From Caballeronia grimmiae (lineage in GTDB: Bacteria; Pseudomonadota; Gammaproteobacteria; Burkholderiales; Burkholderiaceae): a DNA stretch of 64,000 bases. This document shows, in pieces, positions 35,970 through 44,451 of this stretch (position 1 is its first letter; each line of letters starts with the position of its first letter). The DNA is taken from positions 124,001 to 188,000 of the forward strand of contig NZ_JFHE01000006.1 of the NCBI RefSeq assembly GCF_000698555.1, read 5' to 3'. Under the pieces are notes generated by a model. It was given only the letters and a program-made list of their open reading frames with translations. It ran no database searches and was not told the origin of the DNA. Position numbers and translations under genes: made by a program.

Positions 35970-37250
35970 ATGCCGATGAAACTCGACTCCTACTGGCTCG
36001 ACACCGCGCCCGCGATGACCTCGGCGTGCGAAGGCCCGGTCGATGGCCAGGCCGATGTCGCCGTGATCGGCGGCGGGTTCACGGGTTTGTCGGCGGCGCT
36101 CGCGCTGGGAAAGCGCGGCGCGTCGGTCGTGGTGCTCGATGCCGGGCGGATCGGCGGCGGCGCGTCGGGCCGCAATGGCGGCCAGTGCAACACGGGCGTC
36201 GCGCAGGACTATGCGGCGCTGCGCGCGCAACTCGGCGTCGAGCGTGCGCAGGGCTGCTATCGCGCGTATGCGGCGGCGGTGAGCACCGTGGAACGCCTGA
36301 TCCGCGAAGAGAGCATCGATTGCGATTACCTCGCGTCGGGCAAGCTGAAGCTGGCCGCAAAGCCGCATCATCTGGAACACATCGCGGCGGCCGCCGAACT
36401 GATTCGCCGAGAAGTGGATCCGCACATCGACTTGCTCGATCGCGAGCAGATCCGCAATGAAGTGCAGTCCGATGCCTTTCACGGCGGCCTGTTGCAGCGT
36501 CATGGCGGACAGATGCACATGGGCAAGTTCGCCGCTGGACTTGCGAAGGCAGCCGCAAGACAAGGCGCACGGCTTTATGAGCATGCCGAAGTAACGGCGA
36601 TTGCGAAGGAAGGCGGGGCGTATCGGATCGATTCGAAGCGGGGCACGGTTCGCGCGAAGCAAGTGTTGATCGCGACCGGCCCGTCGAAACACGGTCCGTT
36701 CTCGTGGTATCGGCGAAGGATGGCGCCGGTCGGCTCGTTCATCATCGTGACCGAGCCGTTGGCCGCCGATCGTTTGAGCCAACTGATGCCGAACCGCCGC
36801 TCGTACACGACGAGCCGCCTGATGCACAACTACTTTCGCATCACGCCCGATTCGCGGCTGCTGCTGGGCGGCCGCGCACGGTTCACCGCGTCGGAGCGTC
36901 CATCGGATGAAAAGAGCGGGCGCATCCTGCAAGGCAATCTGGCCTCGATTTTCCCGGGTCTTGCGAACGTGCGAATCGACTATTGCTGGGGCGGGCTCGT
37001 CGATATCACCGCCGACCGCCTGCCGCGTGCGGGCCAGCACGACGGCCTCTATTTCTCGATGGGCTACAGCGGCCACGGCACGCAAATGTCGACGCACATG
37101 GGCCAGGTGATGGCCGACGTGATGAACGGCAATGCCGATGCCAACCCGTGGCGCGAATTCGCCTGGCCCGCGATTCCGGGCCACACGGGCAAGCCGTGGT
37201 TCCTGCCGCTCGTCGGCGCGTATTACTCGATCAAAGACGTGTTTTATTGA
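35970..37250 (+). CDS. FAD-dependent amine oxidase, PuuB/DAO family (first copy)
   Basis: A 426-aa D-amino-acid-oxidase-family flavoprotein resembling gamma-glutamylputrescine oxidoreductase PuuB. The FAD motif is VAVIGGGFTGLSAALALGKRG (here cut: VIGGGFTG), followed by GGASGRNGGQCNTG typical of PuuB relatives and the C-terminal FSMGYSGHGTQMS that closes over the flavin. It should oxidise a primary or secondary amine to an imine or aldehyde with H2O2 release. It lies 21 bp after the HAD gene, and the aldehyde dehydrogenase upstream would take the product. The stop codon lies in a 9-bp triple repeat. Confidence 0.88.
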   Translation: MPMKLDSYWLDTAPAMTSACEGPVDGQADVAVIGGGFTGLSAALALGKRGASVVVLDAGRIGGGASGRNGGQCNTGVAQDYAALRAQLGVERAQGCYRAYAAAVSTVERLIREESIDCDYLASGKLKLAAKPHHLEHIAAAAELIRREVDPHIDLLDREQIRNEVQSDAFHGGLLQRHGGQMHMGKFAAGLAKAAARQGARLYEHAEVTAIAKEGGAYRIDSKRGTVRAKQVLIATGPSKHGPFSWYRRRMAPVGSFIIVTEPLAADRLSQLMPNRRSYTTSRLMHNYFRITPDSRLLLGGRARFTASERPSDEKSGRILQGNLASIFPGLANVRIDYCWGGLVDITADRLPRAGQHDGLYFSMGYSGHGTQMSTHMGQVMADVMNGNADANPWREFAWPAIPGHTGKPWFLPLVGAYYSIKDVFY

Positions 37251-37275
37251 AGCAACGGAAGCAACGGAAGCAACG
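37249..37275 (+). repeat. 9-bp tandem repeat at the oxidase stop codon
   Basis: GAAGCAACG three times in a row without mismatch, beginning within the TGA stop of the oxidase gene. Probably slippage-generated; no function evident. Confidence 0.9.
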
Positions 37276-37350
37276 GCATCAAGGACAGGCGGCCCGCAGC
37301 AAACAACGAAGCCGTCGCACATTCATAGCCCCCCAATCGCGGAGAAGTCC

Positions 37351-38973
37351 ATGAGCATCGACAAAACGCCTGAAGCTATCGCCCACGCCGATGCCGGTCA
37401 ACGGCTCGAGCAACTGACGCGCCGTGGCGCGTCGCGGCGCAACGTCCTTCGCGCGATGGCCGCGGGCGGGCTGCTGTCGATGACCGGCGCGGGCCTGCTC
37501 ACGGCGAGCGGTGCAGCGTTCGCGCAAGACAAGCCGAAGCAGGGCGGCCGCATCCGCGTGGCGACGCAATCGTCGTCCGCCGCCGATACGCTCGATCCCG
37601 CGAAGGGCGCGCTAGGCACCGACTACGCCCGCGCCTTCATGTTCTATAGCGGTCTCACCGAACTCGATAACCGCCTCGGCGCGAAGATGGCGCTCGCCGA
37701 ATCGCTCGACACGAACGACGCAACCGTGTGGGTCGTGAAGCTGCGCAGCGGCGTGCAGTTCCACGACGGCAAATCTCTCGCGCCGCAGGACGTCGCCTAT
37801 TCGCTGATGCGCCATAAAGACCCGGCGGTCGGCTCGAAAGCGAAGACGCTTGCCGATCAGTTCAAGGAGATCAAGGCGACCGGTCCGAACGAGCTGACGA
37901 TCACGCTGACGGGCGCGAATGCGGACTTGCCGGTGATCCTCGCGGCTTCGCACTTTCTCATCATCAAGGACGGCACGACCGATTTCAAAACGGCCGTCGG
38001 CACGGGGCCGTTCAAGCTCAAGGAATTTTCGCCGGGCGTGCGCACCGTGGGCGTGCGCAACGAGAAGTACTGGAAGTCCGGCATGCCGCATCTGGACGAA
38101 GTGGAATTGATTGGGATTGCAGATGAACCGGCCCGGGTGAATGCGCTGATGTCCGGCGACGTGCAGCTCATCAACGCGGTAAGCGCGCGTTCGACGGAGC
38201 GCATCAAGGGGACGCCGGGTTTCTCGGTGCTCGAAACGAAGACCGGCCAATACACCGATCTCATCATGCGCGACGACGGCGGCATCACCGGCAACGCGGA
38301 CTTCCGGCGCGGCATGATGCACCTGATGGATCGCGAGCAGATGCGCAAGACCATCTTCCGCGGCTACGGTGCGATCGGCAACGATCAGCCGATCGATCCG
38401 AGCAACAAGTACTACATGGCGGGCCTGCCACAGCGCACGTTCGATCCCGAGAAGGCGAAGTTCTATTTCCAGAAGGCGAAGCTCGGCAACGCGCCGATTC
38501 AGCTTTACGCATCGCCGGCGGCGGAGGGTTCGGTCGAGATGGCCGTGCTGATGCAGCAGGTCGCGCCACAGGCCGGCATCAATCTGCAGGTCGTTCGCGT
38601 GCCGTCGGACGGCTACTGGTCGAACCACTGGATGAAGCATCCGCTCGGCTTCGGCAACATCAATGCGCGCCCGAGCGCGGACGTCATCTTCACGCAGTTC
38701 TTCAAGTCTGACGCGCCGTGGAACGAAGCGAACTGGAAGAGCGCCCAGTTCGATCAACTGCTGGTCGCCGCACGAGGCGAGCCGGACGATGGGAAGCGCA
38801 AGAAAATCTACGGCGACATGCAGGAACTCGTGCACAAGGATGGCGGCGTCGGCATTCCGATGTTCCAAAGTTCGCTCGATGCGCACACCGCGAAGCTCAA
38901 GGGTCTGGGCGGCATTCCGCTCGCGGGCCTGATGGGCTGGATGTTCGCGGAGAACGTGTGGCTCGACGCATGA
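37351..38973 (+). CDS. ABC importer binding protein, peptide/opine family 5, Tat signal (second copy)
   Basis: A 540-aa periplasmic binding protein, paralogue of the one at 30895. The twin-arginine motif is SRRNVLR, preceded by about 28 cytoplasmic residues, with AMAAGGLLSMTGAGLL as hydrophobic core. Shared features include DTLDPAKGALGTDYARAF, FHDGKSLAPQDVAYSLMRHKD and GTGPFKLKEFSPG. ATG 37351 follows GGAGAAG. It lies directly before the permease genes, so it is the cognate receptor of that importer. A strong hairpin follows it, which often keeps binding-protein mRNA more abundant than the membrane components. Confidence 0.92.
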   Translation: MSIDKTPEAIAHADAGQRLEQLTRRGASRRNVLRAMAAGGLLSMTGAGLLTASGAAFAQDKPKQGGRIRVATQSSSAADTLDPAKGALGTDYARAFMFYSGLTELDNRLGAKMALAESLDTNDATVWVVKLRSGVQFHDGKSLAPQDVAYSLMRHKDPAVGSKAKTLADQFKEIKATGPNELTITLTGANADLPVILAASHFLIIKDGTTDFKTAVGTGPFKLKEFSPGVRTVGVRNEKYWKSGMPHLDEVELIGIADEPARVNALMSGDVQLINAVSARSTERIKGTPGFSVLETKTGQYTDLIMRDDGGITGNADFRRGMMHLMDREQMRKTIFRGYGAIGNDQPIDPSNKYYMAGLPQRTFDPEKAKFYFQKAKLGNAPIQLYASPAAEGSVEMAVLMQQVAPQAGINLQVVRVPSDGYWSNHWMKHPLGFGNINARPSADVIFTQFFKSDAPWNEANWKSAQFDQLLVAARGEPDDGKRKKIYGDMQELVHKDGGVGIPMFQSSLDAHTAKLKGLGGIPLAGLMGWMFAENVWLDA

Positions 38974-38991
38974 GCGTGCTCTAGCAGCGGA

Positions 38992-39020
38992 CGCGCGCCG
39001 TTTCCACGATACGGCGCGCG
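38992..39020 (+). other. Intra-operon stem-loop after the binding-protein gene
   Basis: CGCGCGCCGT and ACGGCGCGCG form a perfect 10-bp stem around a 9-base loop, between the binding-protein stop and the permease start (39053). No T run follows, so it fits mRNA stabilisation or partial attenuation rather than full termination. Confidence 0.55.
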
Positions 39021-39052
39021 ATATCAACCCTTCGAACGAGAGGCGATATCCG

Positions 39053-40009
39053 ATGAAAGTTCACGCGCAACGACTCGTCGCCGCGCGCCTCGGCCTCGCG
39101 CTGCTGACGCTGCTGATCGTGTCGATGATCGTATTCGGCATCACCGGCCTCCTGCCGGGCGATGCTGCACAGCAGGCGCTCGGCCAGGCGGCCACGCCCG
39201 AACAGGTCGCCGCGCTGCGGCATCAGTTCGGTCTCGATCAACCCGCCTTCACGCGCTATCTGCAATGGCTCGCGCATGTGGTGACGGGCAACTTCGGCAC
39301 GTCGCTGTCGAACAATCTGCCGGTCCGTGAGCTGATCTCGACGCGTTTGCCGAATTCGCTCGTGCTCGCGGGGCTGACGGCGCTCGTGTCCGTGCCGCTC
39401 GCGCTCACCATCGGCATTCTGTCGGCGATGTATCGCGGCTCCCTGCTCGATCGCACGCTGAACGTCCTCACGTTGTCGACGGTCGCCGTGCCCGAGTTCC
39501 TCGTCGCGACCATTGCCGTGCTGATCTTCGCGGTGAAGCTGCGCTGGCTGCCGGCGCTGTCGTATCTGTCGGACGTGTCGTCGTTCGGCGCGCTCGTGCG
39601 TACCTATGCAATGCCGGTGATGACGCTTTGCTGCGTGATCGTCGCGCAGATGGCGCGGATGACGCGCGCGGCGGTGCTCGATCAGCTCAACGCCTCGTAT
39701 GTGGAGATGGCAGTGCTAAAGGGCGCTTCCCCGATGCGCGTGGTGTTGCGGCATGTGTTGCCGAACACCATCGGACCGATTGCCAATGCGGTCGCGCTGT
39801 CGCTGTCGTATCTGTTCGGCGGCGTGGTGATCGTCGAGTCCATCTTCAACTATCCGGGCCTTGCGAGCCTGATGGTGGATGCCGTCACCAATCGCGACAT
39901 GCCGCTCGTTCAGGGCTGCGTGATGGTGTTCTGCGCGGCGTATCTCGCGCTCGTTCTGATCGCCGATCTGGCCCAGATCGTCTCCAACCCGAGGCTGCGT
40001 CAACGATGA
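39053..40009 (+). CDS. ABC permease, DppB/OppB type
   Basis: Inner-membrane subunit of a peptide/opine-type importer, 318 aa with about six helices. It has the DppB-type N-terminus (LLTLLIVSMIVFGITGLLPGD) and the ATPase-coupling EAA loop YVEMAVLKGASPMRVVLRHV. Its stop overlaps the start of the next permease by 4 bp. Part of the order binding protein, permease, permease, fused ATPase. Confidence 0.93.
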   Translation: MKVHAQRLVAARLGLALLTLLIVSMIVFGITGLLPGDAAQQALGQAATPEQVAALRHQFGLDQPAFTRYLQWLAHVVTGNFGTSLSNNLPVRELISTRLPNSLVLAGLTALVSVPLALTIGILSAMYRGSLLDRTLNVLTLSTVAVPEFLVATIAVLIFAVKLRWLPALSYLSDVSSFGALVRTYAMPVMTLCCVIVAQMARMTRAAVLDQLNASYVEMAVLKGASPMRVVLRHVLPNTIGPIANAVALSLSYLFGGVVIVESIFNYPGLASLMVDAVTNRDMPLVQGCVMVFCAAYLALVLIADLAQIVSNPRLRQR

Positions 40010-40938
40010 ACCGGAACGTCTCTTCTCACGCCACCACCGTGCTATACGACCAGCCGCCCGCCGACGCCCCGCAAGAGCAGGCACCCGCTCCGGCGAGGCG
40101 CGGCGCGGTCAGCCGCCTCGTGCATCGCTTCTCCGTGCTCGGCCTGATCGGTCTTGCGCTTGTCGTGTTCTGGCTCGCGGTCGCGTTCATCGGGCCGCTC
40201 GTCGCGCCGTATAAAGGCGGCGCGTTCACGTCGACGGAAATCTTCGCGTCATATAGCGCGGCGCATCTGCTCGGCACCGACTACCTCGGCCGCGACATGC
40301 TGAGCCGCATCCTGTACGGCACGCAGCACACGGTCGGTCTCGCGCTTGCATCGACGGTCGCGGCGAGCGTCATCGGCACGTGCTTCGGTCTCATCGCCGC
40401 CGTTTCGGGCCGATGGGTCGATGAAGTGCTGAGCCGCCTCTTCGATGCACTCATCTCGATCCCGAGCAAGATACTCGCGCTCGTCGTGATCGCGGCATTC
40501 GGCTCGTCCATTCCGATGCTGATGACAGTCGCCGCGCTCGCCTATATCCCCGGCGCGTTCCGCATCTCGCGCTCACTGGCGGTCAACATCATGACGCTCG
40601 AGTACGTGCAGGTGGCGAACGCGCGCGGCGAAAAGCTTTTCTATATCGCGCGCGTCGAAGTGCTGCCCAACATGATTCATCCGATGCTCGCGGACTTCGG
40701 CCTGCGCTTTGTGTTCATCGTGCTGCTGCTGTCGGGCCTGAGCTTCCTCGGCCTCGGCGTGCAGCCGCCGAACGCCGACTGGGGCTCGCTGGTGCGCGAG
40801 AACATCGGCGGTCTTTCCGAAGGCGCGCCCGCGGTGCTGATGCCGGCGGTCGCCATCGCGACGCTGACGGTCGGCGTCAACCTGCTGATCGACAGCCTGC
40901 GCCGTCATGGCGCGCGTTCGCACGGAGGCGCGAAATGA
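40006..40938 (+). CDS. ABC permease, DppC/OppC type
   Basis: Second inner-membrane subunit, 310 aa. ATG 40006 overlaps the preceding stop. Family segments: LLGTDYLGRDMLSRILYGTQ near residue 90 and the coupling loop YVQVANARGEKLFYIARVEV. The first 30 residues form a cytoplasmic Pro/Gln/Ala-rich extension before helix 1. Its own stop overlaps the ATPase start (ATGA), so translation is coupled along the operon. Confidence 0.93.
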   Translation: MNRNVSSHATTVLYDQPPADAPQEQAPAPARRGAVSRLVHRFSVLGLIGLALVVFWLAVAFIGPLVAPYKGGAFTSTEIFASYSAAHLLGTDYLGRDMLSRILYGTQHTVGLALASTVAASVIGTCFGLIAAVSGRWVDEVLSRLFDALISIPSKILALVVIAAFGSSIPMLMTVAALAYIPGAFRISRSLAVNIMTLEYVQVANARGEKLFYIARVEVLPNMIHPMLADFGLRFVFIVLLLSGLSFLGLGVQPPNADWGSLVRENIGGLSEGAPAVLMPAVAIATLTVGVNLLIDSLRRHGARSHGGAK

Positions 40939-42770
40939 CGACGGACATGATCGAAGTAAAGGGCTTGCGCGTGGTCGCGGGCAGCGCGCCCGATGCGGTC
41001 GTCGAGATCGTGAAGGGCGTCGATTTCACGGTGAAGAAGGGCGAAGTGCTTGCGCTGATCGGCGAGTCGGGTTCGGGCAAGACGACGATTGCGCTGGCGC
41101 TGCTCGGCCATGCGCGCGCGGGATGCGCGATTGCGGGCGGCTCGGTGAGAATCGGCGATGTCGATGTGCTCGCGCTCGATGAAAAGGGCCGCCGCGCCTT
41201 GCGTGCGCGCACCGTCGCGTATGTCGCGCAAAGCGCATCGGCAGGCTTCAATCCGGCGCGCACGATCATGGATCAGGTGACCGAGCCCGCGCTGCTCCAC
41301 AAGCTGATGACGGCCGTCGCCGCGCGCGAGAAAGCCATCGGCCTCTTTCGCTCGCTCGCGTTGCCGAATCCTGAAACCATCGGCGACCGTTATCCGCATC
41401 AGGTATCCGGCGGGCAGTTACAGCGCCTGATGGCGGCGATGGCGATGATCACCGATCCCGCTGTCGTCGTATTCGATGAACCGACCACCGCGCTCGATGT
41501 GACCACGCAGATCGAAGTGCTCGCCGCGTTCAAGGGCGTGGTGCGCGAACTGGGCACGACGGCGGTGTACGTGTCGCACGATCTGGCCGTGGTCGCGCAG
41601 ATGGCGGATCGCATCGTCGTGTTGAATAACGGACGCGTGCGTGAAAACGGCGCGACGGCTCAAGTGCTCGATGCGCCCGCCGACGACTACACGCGCCAGT
41701 TGCTTGCGGCGACGCGCCGTCCGGAACTCGAACTCGACGGCGCGCAAACAGCGAAGGCAACGCCGCTGCTGGAGATACGCAACCTGAGCGCGGGCTATGG
41801 CCGTGTCGATGCGAACGGCGTTCCGGCCGTGCGCGTGCTCGATGACGTGAGCCTGACCATCGCACGCGGCGCAACGCTCGGCGTGATCGGTGAATCGGGC
41901 TCGGGCAAGACGACGCTCGCCCGCGTGATCGCGGGTCTCGTCGATCGTGCGCGCGGCGACGTTCTGCTCGACGGCAAGCCCTTGCCCGCGAAGCTGTCGG
42001 AGCGCACGCTGGGTCAATATCGCCGTGTGCAAATCGTGTTTCAGAACGCGGATACGGCGCTGAACCCGAGCCGCACCATCGCCGATATTCTCGCGCGGCC
42101 AATGAACTTCTATCACGGCCTGCGCGGCGCAGCGGCGCAAAAGCGCATGCTCGAATTGCTCGATCTCGTGAAGCTGCCCGCAGCCATCGCGAAGCGTCAG
42201 CCGGGCGGTTTGTCGGGCGGGCAGAAGCAGCGCGTGAATCTCGCGCGCGCGCTCGCGGCGAATCCCGAGCTCATTCTCTGCGATGAAGTGACGTCCGCGC
42301 TCGATACGGTCGTCGGCGCCGCGATTCTGGATCTGCTCGCGGAACTGCGCCGCGAACTGCGCGTGTCGTATATGTTCATCAGCCACGACATATCGACGGT
42401 GCGTGCGATCTGCGACGACGTCATCGTGCTGTATGCAGGCCAGTGCGTCGAAGCCGGACAGCGCGATGCGCTTTCGCATCCGCCGTATCACCCGTACACG
42501 GGCTTGCTCGTCGATTCGGTTCCGGCGTTGCGTCCCGGCTGGCTCGACGCGCGACGCGCGACGGCGCTTGCCGCGTTGCCCGCGATGGGCCCGGAAAGCG
42601 GTGCGCAAGAGCTTTGCAGCTTCCGCTCGCGCTGCGCCGCGCGTATCGACGGCAAATGCAACGTGACGCCGCCCATGAAGAAGACGCTGCCATCGGGCTC
42701 GCAGATTTTGTGTCATCACAGCGCGGACGATCTTGCGCGCATGCAGTCGCTCGACACGGTGACGGCATGA
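40935..42770 (+). CDS. ABC ATPase, fused DppD-DppF type
   Basis: A 611-aa protein with two complete nucleotide-binding domains in one chain. Each half has Walker A (IGESGSGKTT, near residues 43 and 323), a signature (VSGGQLQRL and LSGGQKQRV) and Walker B (VVFDEPTTALD and LILCDEVTSALD; the second lacks the usual E-P pair). The C-terminal Cys-rich tail CSFRSRCAARIDGKC is the oligopeptide-transporter motif. It energises the permeases upstream. The overlapping ATGA with the next gene ties import to the oxidoreductase subunits. Confidence 0.93.
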   Translation: MTTDMIEVKGLRVVAGSAPDAVVEIVKGVDFTVKKGEVLALIGESGSGKTTIALALLGHARAGCAIAGGSVRIGDVDVLALDEKGRRALRARTVAYVAQSASAGFNPARTIMDQVTEPALLHKLMTAVAAREKAIGLFRSLALPNPETIGDRYPHQVSGGQLQRLMAAMAMITDPAVVVFDEPTTALDVTTQIEVLAAFKGVVRELGTTAVYVSHDLAVVAQMADRIVVLNNGRVRENGATAQVLDAPADDYTRQLLAATRRPELELDGAQTAKATPLLEIRNLSAGYGRVDANGVPAVRVLDDVSLTIARGATLGVIGESGSGKTTLARVIAGLVDRARGDVLLDGKPLPAKLSERTLGQYRRVQIVFQNADTALNPSRTIADILARPMNFYHGLRGAAAQKRMLELLDLVKLPAAIAKRQPGGLSGGQKQRVNLARALAANPELILCDEVTSALDTVVGAAILDLLAELRRELRVSYMFISHDISTVRAICDDVIVLYAGQCVEAGQRDALSHPPYHPYTGLLVDSVPALRPGWLDARRATALAALPAMGPESGAQELCSFRSRCAARIDGKCNVTPPMKKTLPSGSQILCHHSADDLARMQSLDTVTA

Positions 42771-43078
42771 GCGGACGTTTCGTGAGGGTCGCGGAGAAGG
42801 GGCGCAAGACCTTCGCCATTCATATCGACGGCCAGCGCGCGCTCGCAGCCGAAGGCGACACGTTGATGGTCGCGCTGCTGACATCGCAGGACGCCTTGCG
42901 CGATTCTGAATTCGGCGATGGCCGGCGCGCCGGCTTCTGCGTGATGGGTGCATGTCAGGACTGCTGGGTGTGGACGGCGGACGGCGAACGCGTGCGTGCG
43001 TGCACGACGCCAGCGGTCGAAGGCATGTCGATCGTCACACGGCTGGCGGACAGGGAGGGGTTATGGCCGCGACTGTAA
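42767..43078 (+). CDS. [2Fe-2S] small subunit of an Hcn/opine-oxidase-like dehydrogenase
   Basis: A 103-aa ferredoxin-fold protein with Cys58, Cys63, Cys66 and Cys79 (C-x4-C-x2-C-x12-C), the plant-type [2Fe-2S] pattern of Fer2_4 proteins. Equivalent small subunits occur in HcnA, opine (octopine/nopaline) oxidases and sarcosine-oxidase-like complexes. It overlaps the ATPase gene by 4 bp and the next oxidoreductase gene by 16 bp, so three subunits are probably made together. It would carry electrons from the DadA-like subunit to the FAD/NAD subunit or quinone. Confidence 0.87.
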   Translation: MSGRFVRVAEKGRKTFAIHIDGQRALAAEGDTLMVALLTSQDALRDSEFGDGRRAGFCVMGACQDCWVWTADGERVRACTTPAVEGMSIVTRLADREGLWPRL

Positions 43079-44451
43079 TCGTGATCGGCGCGGGACCGGC
43101 GGGCGTGCGCGCGGCGCAGGCGCTCGTCGAAGCGGGCTTGCGTCCGGTCGTCATCGATGAAGGACGGCGCGACGGCGGGCAGATTTATCGCCGGCAGCCC
43201 GAAGGATTCACGCGCACCTACGAGGCGCTTTACGGCACAGAAGCGGAACGTGCGCGTTCCTTGCATCGCGACTTCGATGCGTTGCGCGCGAACATCGACT
43301 ACGTGCCCGATACGCTCGTGTGGAACATCGAGCCGAACGCGGTCCATGTGGTGAGCGGCACGCATCATCGCAAGATGGCGTTCGATGCGCTCATCATTTG
43401 CAGCGGCGCGACGGATCGGCTGATGCCGGTTCCCGGCTGGCATCACGCGGGCACGTATAGCCTCGGCGGGGCACAGGTTGCGTTGAAGTCGCAGGGCTGC
43501 GCAATCGGCTCGCGCGTCGTGATGATGGGCACTGGCCCATTGCTGTATCTCGTCGCTGCGCAATACGTGAAGGCCGGCGCGACGGTCAGCGCCGTGCTCG
43601 ATACATCGACGTTCGCTCAACGCGTGCGCGCATTGCCGCAACTGCTCGCGATTCCGTCGACGTTGAAGAAAGGCATCGCGTTGATGCGTGTGCTCAAGGA
43701 TGCGCGCGTGCCGGTTCATCGCGGCATCACGCCGCTTGCCATCGAAGGAACGCCGGAGACCGGCGTGCAGAACGTACGCGTGAAGCAGGCTAATGGCGCG
43801 CCGCTGCAAGTGTCATGCGATGCCGTTGCGCTCGGTTATCACCTTCGTTCTGAGACTCAACTTGCGGACCTTGCAGGCTGCGAATTCCGCTTCGATCACG
43901 CGTTGCAGCAGTGGCTTCCCTTCGCCGATGAAGACGGCCGCAGCAACGTGAAGGGCGTCTATCTCGCGGGCGATGGCGCACGCGTGCGAGGCGCCGATGC
44001 AGCCGAACGGGCGGGACGTCTCGCTGCATTGGCCGTGTTGAAGGACACCGGCGTCACGCGCAACGCAGACGAAGCTAACCGCTTGCGCCTGCAGTTGCAG
44101 CGCTTCACGCGCTTCGCCGCCGGACTGCGCGCCGCGTTTCCGTGGCCCGCTCAATTCGCCGCCGCATTGCCGGACGACACCATCGTCTGCCGATGCGAAG
44201 CGATTACCGCGGGTGAATTGCGGCGCGTCGTGAACGAGATGGGCGCGAAGGAAGCGAATCGCGCGAAAGCGTTTTCACGCGTCGGCATGGGCCGATGCCA
44301 GGGCCGCTTCTGCGCCCATGCAGGCGCGGAGGTCATCGCGGCGGAAGCACGCGTGCCGCTCGAAGCAGTGGGGCGGCTGCGCGGACAGGCGCCCATCAAA
44401 CCGCTGCCGATGGCGATCGCGACGCAAGCAGACATGGAGACGAGCGAATGA
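43063..44451 (+). CDS. FAD/NAD(P)-binding subunit with BFD-type Cys cluster (HcnB/OoxA-like)
   Basis: A 462-aa middle subunit. The N-terminal dinucleotide fold (VIVIGAGPAGVRAAQAL) and a second one (GSRVVMMGTGPLLYLVA) are followed by GVYLAGDGARVRGADAA. Residues about 370-445 form a BFD-like [2Fe-2S] region: Cys pair in VCRCEAITAGEL and GRCQGRFC. The same architecture is found in HcnB and opine oxidase subunit A. ATG 43063 follows GGGAGGGG, inside the end of the preceding gene. Together with its neighbours it should oxidise a secondary amine or amino acid. Confidence 0.87.
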   Translation: MAATVIVIGAGPAGVRAAQALVEAGLRPVVIDEGRRDGGQIYRRQPEGFTRTYEALYGTEAERARSLHRDFDALRANIDYVPDTLVWNIEPNAVHVVSGTHHRKMAFDALIICSGATDRLMPVPGWHHAGTYSLGGAQVALKSQGCAIGSRVVMMGTGPLLYLVAAQYVKAGATVSAVLDTSTFAQRVRALPQLLAIPSTLKKGIALMRVLKDARVPVHRGITPLAIEGTPETGVQNVRVKQANGAPLQVSCDAVALGYHLRSETQLADLAGCEFRFDHALQQWLPFADEDGRSNVKGVYLAGDGARVRGADAAERAGRLAALAVLKDTGVTRNADEANRLRLQLQRFTRFAAGLRAAFPWPAQFAAALPDDTIVCRCEAITAGELRRVVNEMGAKEANRAKAFSRVGMGRCQGRFCAHAGAEVIAAEARVPLEAVGRLRGQAPIKPLPMAIATQADMETSE

